Source: Glandiceps talaboti
Lineage: Eukaryota; Hemichordata; Enteropneusta; Spengelidae
DNA length: 15,000 bases
Assembly (NCBI RefSeq): GCF_964340395.1
Contig: NC_135560.1
Location: 8,535,098-8,550,097, forward strand
Direction: 5' to 3'
Below, piece by piece: positions 7,643 to 15,000 of this stretch (the first letter of the stretch is position 1; the number at the start of each line of letters is the position of its first letter). The notes under the pieces were generated by a model. The model saw nothing but the letters and a program-made list of their open reading frames with translations, was not told the origin of the DNA and did no database searches. The translations under genes were made by a program, and so were the position numbers.

Positions 7643-10600
7643 CTGGAAGGGACAAATAATTTGATAATTGAAGGAGGTGGGTACAACTTCTAGTACGAGT
7701 TATCATTAAATAATACATACATATGCATATTTACTGGAGGACAGTTACAACCAACAACAAAGGCTTATAATATACATGGCAGCATGCAAGTTAACAGTGT
7801 CATTTTGATGGTTAACAAGATTGCGAACAGTTTCAATATGATGGTTAACAAGATTGTGGACAGTGTCGTTGTGGTGGTTAACAAGATTGTAGATAGTTTC
7901 ATTGATGATTAAAAGTTTGTTGACACATTCATTGTGTTGACTCTGATATTTTCATTGGAATTGACAGCACAGTGTCCTGTTAATAGTGTTAATAACAAGT
8001 CATTGAGAATGACATAGTCCCCGCTATGATTGGGTTTTAAGGAATTATCACTACTCTGATCACGCAACAACACTTGTGAACCTAAATCAATCAGACTTAG
8101 ATATGTTGTGTCTGTTTGTTGGATGTGGAACAACAATAAAGGATGGGTCGGGTATGGGGGATCGTATCACGACGAAAATGAATATGCACATGTATGTCAT
8201 AGAACACTGTCCTAATACCAACTTTGAATGAGATCTGTTCAAGCATGTCTGAGTTATGGCTTTGGACATGGAAAAATCACAAACAAAATGGCTGCCAGGC
8301 AGCCATATTGGATCGTATCACGATGAAAATGGATATGCACATGTATGTCATAGAACACTGTCCTAATACCAACTTTGAATGAGATCTGTTCAAGCATGTC
8401 TGAGTTATGGCTTTGGACATGGCAAATTCACAAACAAAATGGCTACTAGGCGGCCATATTGGATTGTATCATGACAACAAATGGATATGCACATGTATGT
8501 CATAGAACACTGTCCTAATACCAACTTTGAATGAGATCTGTTCAAGCATGTCTGAGTTATGGCTTTGGACATGGAAAATTCGCAAACAAAATGGCTGCCA
8601 GGCAGCCATATTGGATTGTATCACGATGAAAATGGATATGCACATGTATGTCATAAAACACTGTCCTCATACCAACTTTGAATGAGATCTGTTCAAGCAT
8701 GTCTGAGTTATGGCTTTGGACATAGAAAATTCACAAACAAAATGGCTGCTAGGCGGCCATATTGGATCGTATCATGACAACAATGAATATGCACATGTAT
8801 GTCATAGAACACTGTCCTAATACCAACTTTGAATGAGATCTGTTCAAGCATGTCTGAGTTATGGCTTTAGACAGGGAAAATTTGCAAACAAAATGGCTGC
8901 CAAGCGGCCATATTGGATCGTATTATGAAACAAATTGACGTGCATATGTATGCCATTGTATGTTGCCCTTGTACCAGGTTTGAAAAAAATCGGCCCAGGC
9001 ATCTCCAAGAAACGGCTGCGGACGGACGGACAGACGGACACACGAACAGACGGAACCCAATCCATAAGTCCCCGTCCCGGACTTCGTCCGGCGGGGACTA
9101 AAATCACAAGTCAAGGTTCAGACAACTGGGACAAGAGGAGTATACCAATAGTTATACTTCTTTCAATTGCATCCCCATTGTTTGAACCATGCTCTCAATC
9201 CCCATTTAATGGGACACTTTTCCATAAACACGACACTTTTTACACGATGAAACTGTCCGAAAACGTGTTAATCATGAATGAAACTGTCTTCTATGTTGTT
9301 AATAACCATTTCATTGGCACTGTCCACAATCTGTTAACTGTTCAAATGTTAACTGTAGACACATGTGCTGTCATATGCTTAAGACTTTGTTCAATTGCAC
9401 ACCTGTTGTACAGTAATGTATATAAGTGTTCTAATATGGACTATAATGATGTTACAGTATGTGTCCTGGCAAGTTAACAGATGTGCAAAATTGGGTTTCT
9501 ATACTGAATTTGTTCATTAACATAATAACATGTGTTACGTAACAAAGCTGCAGATAATAACAGTGACATTCTCGGGGGAAATGTAAACTATTGTCAAATT
9601 CAAAGTAGAATTTTGTTATAGTACAGGTTCTTGCTCATTTGATGGATTTAACAGGACAATTTTTACCATCTGTTATTTTGTCTGAGGCAAAAATGACAGT
9701 TACCCCAAGAGTGTCCTGTTAAATCCACAAAATAGCTTGGATCTTTCCTATAAGATCAGTTATATATCACTTAACTTCAGAACTGTTAAGGTCACAGTAT
9801 AAAGCCTGAGGAAATCCATACTCACTGAATTAATCAATATATCTTCCCTTGGATCAGCTTTTAATTCCTTTACTTGTATGGACATTAAAGCTAAGACGCC
9901 AGCCTTAGACGTGCCATATGCCGAGTTTACCCACCCTTTCTCTTGGTGATTCCCAGCCTTAGTGTCACTGTAGCAATATGAAAATAACAGAAACAGTAAG
10001 AGTAAGTCTTTGGCATTCACACTTTTTATGCATCATATGTACCTTTTTACTTACACAGGTACAGACAATTTTCATATTCAATATGTCTTGCTACATTGTT
10101 GGTTTAGTGAGAAATTTTGAAATTTGATCATCAAATTATTTCCAAAATCCATCATCCAACTTAAATCAGTGATACGAGAATAGTTGTAAAGTTGTGATAG
10201 TAAATTTGATGTTTCCCATGGTAAAGTTGTGACAGGTCACTATAAAGATGGATTGTGTTGTCCTAGAAAAAAAACCAACATTCTACTTGTGATTAAGTTA
10301 ACAAAGATTACTTTGTTACTGAGGATAACTATTATGTTAAACAAAAAGTCATATTTAATTTAAGATCGCAACTTCAACTGATAAAGAAACACAGAACAGC
10401 TGTTTTATGATATTCTATCTAATATATTTTTTACGGTGACTCTCAAGTCAAATGACATAAAATATTCAACACAAAAACTTGTGGGCCACCATACTTTTTA
10501 GATTGCTTTTCACGATTACAATTACAAATGTTCATTTGTTTTTTCAGTATATACAAAGCCAGAAAGTATACAAACCTTACAAACTTCTCCATCAATGATA

Positions 10601-12744
10601 TTAATTCAGATTCTGTTAGGTCTGGTGATACAAAAGAATTACGGAATTCTTGGCCCAGTTTTTTAATGACCATAGGACCAAGTAAACTGGCTACGTGGAC
10701 AACTCTGAGAAGAAAATGAAAGTAAAAACAGATGTTGTGATACCTTGTTTTAGTGTAACTATTAACGGCCTAAAAAAATTGTCTGGTTCCAGTTACACTC
10801 AATTTTAGAATATGTGAGGTAGGTAGATTACTTTTGTTTATTTCATTTTTTTTCCATGTGTGAGTGTTTAGTTCAGGTATGTTTTCCATTGTTTTCCATA
10901 TGGTCTCTGTGTTATTGGTTTCTTCCCATCCAATGTACAGTCATTACAGATCGGAAGAACAGTTTTATATTGTCTTTTTAAGTTGATGTCAGTTTCCGCA
11001 CTCACTATTACTCACGAGACTTCACAGTTTTCACAATTTTTTTTTCTTGAATACATAAAGAAATTTAGGGTCAGCTGTGAAAAACTAGGTAGGGGTCAAG
11101 TGACTGGAACCAAACAATTATTTTTACCTACACTGACTGTGCAACATGCCTTTTTTCCTTAAAAAAACACAACAAGAAAATGTTTAATACAGATGTTTCA
11201 GTGGCCTCTCAGCTTGTACCTTATTTGTACATCTTTTGTCATCTCTTCTTGTCATTACTTATGATTTTGAGTTTCCTCAGCATATCATTGTTTATTATAG
11301 CTATAACATTATGAAATATTATAAACTAATATGCTAATTAAACTTACAAACTCACATTAGCATGAGTATAAAATGAAATGACACCAGATATTAAAATAAA
11401 GCATCAGCTGAGGGTTCCAATGAATGTCGTCTCTCAATAACACAAAGAAAATGTATTTACCAAAGACATCACACATCACACAAATATAAAGTAAGGGACG
11501 ACAGCACAATGTCACACAAGGTCAATAAGCAAATTTCATTCATTTAGGGGGTCTGGCATGAATGCAATTGCTGAACATTATTTTCACATTTCTAACCAAA
11601 TTCAAAAACTTTCACACCTTCGATGATAACAGGTTCTATACTTACGACTGAGATTTTGATAAGTTGATTAAAACTTACTTCTAAAACTTACTTCTAGTGA
11701 TATACAGTGTTGGGTTTCCAGTAGTATTGTACTGTCATTACTATTATAATTTTCATTATGGTTTACATCATATATAAATGTGTCACTGTCGCACTTGTGA
11801 ACATTCATTTAGGGGGAGGGGGTTTTGTCCTAAACGAACGACGTGCGACATTGTGCAATTGTCCCAAACACTGTGCCTGTGTTTAAGACTACAACTTTAA
11901 TCAATAACATTAATAATTTCCACCATGAAAAAAACCCAAAGAATTAACTGAAGTAAAACTGGCTTTGTAGATAATTATAAGAATTATATTCAAAATCAAT
12001 ATCATATTCTGACACCAACATACCGACTATGTGGTCTTAGAAGTGGAAATAGCTCCTTACAAGTGTTAAGAACTCCAAAGAAATTACATCCAACTGAGTT
12101 TTCAGCTTGTTCTGGAAATGGTACTGTGCTAGCCACCTATATGGAAAACAGAGAAATTGATGTAGTTGTTATGGAAATGATTACTTCATTAAATCACTGT
12201 GCCACTGTGGTTATCCTTAATATAAGACAGAGTGTATAGAGATTCCTTACTTCCTATGGAAATGTTGGGAGGACAGTAGAATGGGGGGGGGGGTTGTAAA
12301 ATACATCTTTACACAAGGGAAGGTCAATTAATGTCTGGTGTATGATGAAAATAGATTTGTGTTCTAATTGCTTTGTTTGTTTCAAAGTTTATTTCATGAA
12401 TACTGATTTCAAATGATTTTTCCAATTTTTATCAGCCCTATTAAGATAATTAACCCTCTAATGTTCTATGTATACTTCCTTACATTGTATGCAATGGCTG
12501 CATTGTTCACCAAGACATCTAGCCCTCCATGTTTTTCTTCCAAGTGTTTCTTTAATCTGCGTATACTTTCTAGAGATGTTATATCTAGCTGGTGAAACTT
12601 GGGATGTAGGCCTTCTCCTTCTAAATCTTTGACAGCTTTGTGCCCTCTCGCCTCATCCCTGGCAGTTAAGTAGACATCACCATCAAACTGTTTACAAAGT
12701 GCCTTCACGATAGCAAATCCAATCCCTTTGTTACTGCCTGTTAC
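7478..12744 (-). CDS. CBR1: Gene B: CBR1-like carbonyl reductase (NADPH), exons 2-6
   Basis: Spliced gene encoding a short-chain dehydrogenase/reductase of the carbonyl reductase 1/3 type, which in known members reduces quinones, ketones and other carbonyls with NADPH in the cytosol. Coding exons on the minus strand are 12484-12744, 12024-12136, 10576-10704, 9826-9967 and 7478-7642; all introns are GT..AG and the frame stays open to a TAA. They encode 269 residues; a seven-residue first exon like gene A's would give 276, close to human CBR1. Numbered that way, the cofactor loop TGSNKGIG is at 9-16, the NNAA motif (usually NNAG) at 87-90, the catalytic Ser at 138, and the YxxxK pair at Tyr192 and Lys196. 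The CCPG motif at 223-226 matches the Cys pair of human CBR1. Exon 1 was not found and is probably beyond 15000. No break or missing catalytic residue is seen, so the gene looks functional. CBR3 or another close paralogue is possible. Confidence 0.9.
7806..7908. repeat. Three 33-bp tandem repeats (left arm)
   Basis: GGTTAACAAGATTG starts at 7810, 7843 and 7876, an exact 33-base period, each followed by a variable GACAG/GATAG-TTTCA-type half. More diverged units may continue to about 7990. The array reappears inverted at about 9200-9350, on the other side of the element at 8015-9100. Confidence 0.88.
8159..8914. repeat. 151-bp tandem array, five copies
   Basis: Units start with GGATYGTATCAYGA at 8159, 8310, 8461, 8613 and 8764, giving periods of 151, 151, 152 and 151. 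They are strongly alike, including ATGCACATGTATGTCATA, TTCAAGCATGTCTGAGTTAT and a short palindromic end around GGCTGCCAGGCAGCC. A sixth, much more diverged unit begins at 8915 and runs into the GACGGA tract. Alternate copies carry GGCAGCC and GGCGGCC variants, hinting at growth by two-unit steps. Confidence 0.95.
9020..9055. repeat. GACGGA-rich simple repeat
   Basis: Several GACGGA/CAGACGGA units between the diverged last 151-bp unit and the terminal hairpin of the element. Confidence 0.8.
9067..9099. repeat. GC-rich terminal hairpin of the intron-5 element
   Basis: AGTCCCCG (9067-9074) pairs with CGGGGACT (9092-9099) and CCGGAC (9077-9082) with GTCCGG (9086-9091), leaving a TTC loop and a 2-base bulge (9075-9076). 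The 14-bp stem stands out in otherwise AT-rich DNA and coincides with the right terminus of the element. Confidence 0.9.
9200..9350. repeat. Inverted counterpart of the 33-bp repeats (right arm)
   Basis: Read on the minus strand, this stretch gives GATTGTGGACAGTG, GGTTATTAACAA, GACAGTTTCATTCATGATTA and GTGTCCCATTAA, following the order of the left arm (7845-7985) with moderate divergence. The two arms thus form a long imperfect inverted repeat around the 8015-9100 element. Confidence 0.65.
9643..9727. repeat. 16-bp inverted repeat near gene B exon 5
   Basis: TGGATTTAACAGGACA at 9643-9658 is matched perfectly in inverse at 9712-9727, enclosing 53 bases. The 12-mer GTGTCCTGTTAA of the right arm also occurs at 7972-7983 in the left 33-bp repeat arm, linking this small structure to the same repeat family. 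Confidence 0.85.
9826..9967 (-). CDS. CBR1: Gene B exon 5 (YxxxK active site)
   Basis: A 142-nt exon after the acceptor GCTACAG and before the donor GTGAGT. Its first base completes a Ser codon, giving FVSDTKAGNHQEKGW, parallel to human FVEDTKKGVHQKEGW. The catalytic Tyr and Lys lie in SAYGTSK. It ends ILINS in phase 0, where exon 6 continues with CCPG. The open frame runs on into intron sequence on both sides; only the part between the splice sites is coding. Confidence 0.9.
9968..10575 (-). other. Gene B intron 4
   Basis: 608 bp between exons 4 and 5, bounded by GTTTGT and TACAG. AT-rich. The short motif GTAAAGTTGTGA occurs twice near 10187 and 10220; nothing else was recognised. Confidence 0.75.
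10576..10704 (-). CDS. CBR1: Gene B exon 4 (catalytic serine)
   Basis: A 129-nt exon, phase 2 at both ends, preceded by the acceptor TTCTCAG and followed by the donor AG|GTTTGT. Its first base completes the Arg split from exon 3, giving RVVHVASLLG; the Ser is the expected catalytic residue (human VNVSS region). The exon ends in LMEKFV, matching human LMNKFV. A better-looking GTAAGG donor lies five bases earlier, but using it would put a TGA in frame at the start of exon 5, so AG|GTTTGT is preferred. Confidence 0.88.
10705..12023 (-). other. Gene B intron 3
   Basis: 1319 bp between exons 3 and 4, bounded by GTATGT and CTCAG. AT-rich with no coding signature. It contains the imperfect inverted repeat at 11495-11865, which is listed separately. 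Confidence 0.75.
11495..11865. repeat. Possible short inverted-repeat element in intron 3
   Basis: The ends GGGACGACAGCACAATGTC (11495-11513) and GACATTGTGCAATTGTCCC (11847-11865) are inverted copies at 16 of 19 positions. Inside, the 15-mer CATTCATTTAGGGGG occurs as a direct repeat at 11537-11551 and 11802-11816. No target-site duplication was found, so this is only a candidate MITE. Confidence 0.4.
12024..12136 (-). CDS. CBR1: Gene B exon 3
   Basis: A 113-nt exon starting after an acceptor ending TATAG and ending CG before the donor GTATGT (phase 2). It reads VASTVPFPEQAENSVGCNFF followed by a GVLNTCKELFPLLRPHSR-type segment. This is the CBR1 region between the NNAG motif and the catalytic serine strand, with the conserved NFFG and the helix before the RVV strand. 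It is too short to stand out as an open reading frame and was found by splicing logic and family similarity. Confidence 0.88.
12137..12483 (-). other. Gene B intron 2, with G11 tract
   Basis: 347 bp between exons 2 and 3, bounded by GTAAGG and ATATAG. An unbroken run of eleven G on the plus strand lies at 12283-12293. No other feature was seen. Confidence 0.75.
12484..12744 (-). CDS. CBR1: Gene B exon 2 (Rossmann cofactor-binding half)
   Basis: An 87-codon exon, phase 0 at both ends, reading from VTGSNKGIG to VNNAAIAYN. It follows an acceptor ending CTACAG and stops before the donor GTAAGG. It supplies the glycine-rich NADPH loop, the LTARD stretch after beta-strand 2, the FHQLDI strand and the NNA motif after beta-strand 4, all in the spacing expected of CBR1. 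The open frame continues a few codons into the intron (VRKYT), which is read-through and not protein. The part overlapping gene A exon 2 differs at three bases, all synonymous. Confidence 0.93.
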
Positions 12745-13485
12745 CTGTAGAATATGCAAAAATCATTAGCAAATATGACAACTGATTCAACTAGCCATGA
12801 CCCATGCTGGTCAGTCATGATAACATTTGGTAAATACAAACACTAGCCATGACCCTTGCTAGTCCATCACAGTGACACTTCTGGGGACACAGAACTATGT
12901 TAAAGCCCTTATGTGTCTTTTATGATGACACGTACATTGGGGCCACCACATAGAACATGTTGTATCTACATTTTGTCATCCAATCGTTACCATAGTTACC
13001 CATATATGTTGGTACTGTCTTGTTAAATATTGTGCACAGATTAAGAGTCAAATATTATACTCTCTCAGAAACTTGTAATCACAATTTAAATGAAATCTGG
13101 CGTGGGGGTCACCATAATTTTAAATTAACGATAAAGGGATCCTGCAGTCTCACAGAGACATTTGATGTATTAGTGACAATATCAATATAAGTTACACCCC
13201 TGCCAGGAGAAATTCACCAATTCATCATGTCATGTAAATCTCTACAGCACAAACAATCCGTAAACAAAATGAGATGGCATATTTGAAGGTCAACATACAT
13301 GTCATTAATACTATTTATGAAATACAAATGTAGCTAATTTGTTCGTTACAGCTAAGATTCAAGCGAATGAGAATTGAACTACAGTAGTACAGAGATATGC
13401 TATGGCTATCTTACAAAGTTGTCTGCCAGAAAAGGCTTTGGAATGCCAGTTTGTTCTGTCATGCATAGCCAAGTCTCTGCAAGTA
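12745..13485 (-). repeat. Duplicated intron-1 block, gene B copy
   Basis: Partner of 173-889, in the same orientation and at the same place relative to exon 2. It contains a segment at about 13437-13470 that is absent from the gene A copy. After 13485 the two introns show no visible similarity: gene A continues into a microsatellite and LINE, gene B into poly-C tracts and a 234-bp array. Confidence 0.9.
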
Positions 13486-13703
13486 CGCCAATAGAAAGGG
13501 TATGTAGAAAGGGTATGTACGTACCATGGTTTTGACCCCCCTTTTTCGACTTATATAGACTTTTGAATCTTGATTTTTAAAGCATTGTGTAGAGGTTTGA
13601 CCACATATTTTGTACAAGGTTGTTTCCACGGGTTGTTTTCGGTCATCTTTAGGGAGGGGAGGGGGGCAATGGATTCCTAAATCGGGCCAGCAAAAACCCA
13701 CTA

Positions 13704-13751
13704 CCCCCCCCCCCCCCGCATCTGTAAAACAAAAAACACCCCCCCCCCCCC
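13704..13751. repeat. Two long poly-C tracts
   Basis: C14 at 13704-13717 and C13 at 13739-13751, separated by 21 mostly A-rich bases. On the transcribed minus strand these are G13 and G14 runs. They sit in AT-rich DNA just upstream of the duplicated intron block of gene B. Such runs are also prone to assembly length error. Confidence 0.9.
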
Positions 13752-13892
13752 ATATAATATTTACACGACACATTGTTTTATCGTGACTCAGTGTAGACTG
13801 CTTGAATGTCTTGCATCTACTTTATAAGATCCCGGGTTAACACTTTCGTAATTATGATTATTGACTACACAGGGTATATATATTCCAAAGGG

Positions 13893-15000
13893 AGTTTAAT
13901 GGCATCTTGAAAGTGAAAGATATGGGGAAAGCTTGCGAAGGGGATATGTACATCTCTAATGGGGGTCCTCGGGGTCTCCCCTAGAAGCCCAGGAGATTTT
14001 TAACTCTGAAAAGTCTATTTTGTGACCAGTCAGACATTTTCAGAAAATAATTTCCAAGATTTACAAGACAGCACCAACATGTAAAAATTAAGCAACTACA
14101 TAAGGGTTTAAACATTTTTGAAATATAGTTTGATAGCATCTTGACAGTAAGAGGTAGGGTGAAACGCTTTCAGACTGGGATGTGTACACCTCATGAGGGG
14201 GACCCAGGGGGTCTCCCCCTAGAAGCCCTGGAACTTTTTTTATTCTGAAAAGTCCATTTTGAAACTATTCAGACCCTTTCAGACAATAATTTCCAAGCTT
14301 TACGAGACAGCACCTACATGTAAAAAGTAACTAATAGGGTTGAAATACTTTTGAAATATACTTTGGTAGCATCTTGACAGCAAGAGGTTACGAGCTTGAG
14401 ACTGGGATATGTCCACCTCATATGGGAAGTGCAAGGGGTCTCCCTCTAAAAGCCCTGGTTTATTTTTACTCTTACAGCCATTTTAGGCTATTCAGACCCT
14501 TTCAAGCAATAACTTAATCCATGCTTTACAAGGCAGCACCATCAAGTATCAGAAACTATTCTTTATAACTTACATAGGGTTGAAATATGTTCTTAAAAAG
14601 TTAAATAACATCATCACATACATGACATTGTACTAAAGGTCAGCACATCTAATGGTAGTATCATTGGTAGGGGAGATTTGGAGTTTAAGGCAATTCTAAA
14701 CTATCTTGGCAAACATTTCACATCTTTAAAAGACAATTTCATCTTAAATTAGAATAGGGTGAAAATATTTAAGAAAAGTTTAATACCATTATGACAGTAA
14801 AAAGGTTGTTGGTGCATCTGATTGTTGGTTGAATGCATGAGTGACCTCTGAGGGTGAGGGTGTCCTTGGGGTTTCCCCCTGGCAGATATGCAGTTATTTG
14901 CTTATTTTAAGGCAATGTTTAGGTTATTCATAGCCTTTGAGGTAATATTTCCAAACTTCGAAAAGCTAACGTAAATGAAAGTTTTAAATGAGTTTCCCAT
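13893..15000. repeat. Diverged tandem array of about 234 bp units, reaching the window edge
   Basis: The unit landmark CATCTTGA (or relics of it) is at 13903, 14137, 14370, 14609 and 14787, giving periods of 234, 233, 239 and 178. Other conserved blocks are GGGGTCTCCCCTAGAAGCCC near 13971, its relatives near 14207, 14434 and 14866, TTTCCAAG.TTTAC.AGACAGCACC, and an AGGGTTGAAATA-like stretch before each landmark. Units 1-3 are clear; units 4 and 5 are degraded, unit 4 having lost the GTCTCCCC block and unit 5 following at a shortened spacing. No open frame is conserved across units, so this is satellite-like and not coding. Confidence 0.85.

Larger units (their letters stand above)
8015..9100. 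mobile_element. Non-autonomous DNA-transposon-like element with internal tandem array
   Basis: A 1086-bp segment bounded by perfect 10-bp inverted ends, TAGTCCCCGC at 8015-8024 and GCGGGGACTA at 9091-9100. If the outer TA is a target-site duplication, the terminal repeat is the 8-bp GTCCCCGC. The interior holds about 135 bp of unique sequence, five tandem 151-bp units, a diverged sixth, a GACGGA-rich tract and a terminal hairpin. No transposase or other coding sequence is present; open frames inside are repeat artefacts. It lies in gene B intron 5. A TA duplication with short inverted ends would fit a Tc1/mariner-mobilised MITE, but a two-base duplication is weak evidence on its own. Confidence 0.7.

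Noticed and set aside
8159-8914. CRISPR-like array
   Set aside because: The whole 151-bp unit is repeated with no unique spacers, and the DNA is animal; it is a minisatellite.
8087-9114. Several 60-82 codon open frames on both strands in the intron-5 element
   Set aside because: They are translations of the 151-bp tandem units and the GACGGA tract; none has a protein motif and they overlap one another.
8935-9477. 180-codon open frame
   Set aside because: It crosses from the element hairpin into the right 33-bp repeat arm inside an intron of gene B; composition and context are non-coding.
10571-10580. Alternative exon 4 donor GTAAGG five bases upstream of the chosen one
   Set aside because: It would place a TGA in frame at the start of exon 5 and lose the conserved FVxDT sequence.
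13459-13773. 104-codon minus-strand open frame rich in Gly
   Set aside because: The Gly and Pro runs come from the poly-C tracts; no domain is visible.
14471-14481. Possible two-codon gene B exon 1 (ATGGCT before GTAAGA on the minus strand)
   Set aside because: It lies inside a diverged 234-bp satellite unit, and an ATG so close to a GTAAG is expected by chance.

Overview
The window is animal nuclear DNA, not prokaryotic. Long open frames are absent. The only convincing host coding sequence is cut into short exons with GT..AG boundaries on the minus strand, and the remainder is AT-rich intron and intergenic DNA full of dispersed and tandem repeats. The repeat style (a CR1/jockey-like LINE, short elements ending in CA/CAGA microsatellites, GC-rich hairpin ends next to GACGGA tracts) suggests a marine invertebrate. 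A hemichordate or cephalochordate is my guess, held weakly.

Two head-to-tail genes for carbonyl reductase (CBR1-like short-chain dehydrogenases) are transcribed right to left. Gene B (7478-12744 in this window) has exons 2-6 complete with stop codon; its first coding exon was not found and probably lies right of 15000. Gene A has its first coding exon at 3860-3880 and part of exon 2 at 1-172; the rest lies left of the window. Exon 2 plus about 0.7 kb of adjoining intron 1 is shared between the genes, and the 172 overlapping exon bases differ at only three synonymous positions. Gene B exons 2-6 plus a seven-residue exon 1 like gene A's would give about 276 residues, the size of human CBR1, with the TGxxxGxG cofactor loop and the Ser/Tyr/Lys catalytic residues intact.

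Layout, left to right: gene A exon 2 (1-172); gene A intron 1 (173-3859), holding the duplicated block, an ATACAA microsatellite and a broken LINE reverse transcriptase lying antisense to the host gene (about 1120-2800); gene A exon 1 and putative promoter (3860 to about 4460); an intergenic stretch to 7477 with a 41-bp tandem duplication, two long hairpins (6027-6147, 6661-6770), two copies of a SINE-like repeat and a 32-bp minisatellite; gene B exon 6 (7478-7642); gene B intron 5 (7643-9825), invaded by a 1086-bp TA-flanked element (8015-9100) with an internal 151-bp tandem array, itself lying between inverted arms of 33-bp repeats; exons 5, 4, 3 and 2 of gene B up to 12744; then intron 1 of gene B with the duplicated block, two long poly-C tracts and a decaying 234-bp tandem array running to the right edge.

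The genes probably encode paralogous cytosolic NADPH-dependent reductases. The most unusual structure is the nested repeat element in intron 5 of gene B.
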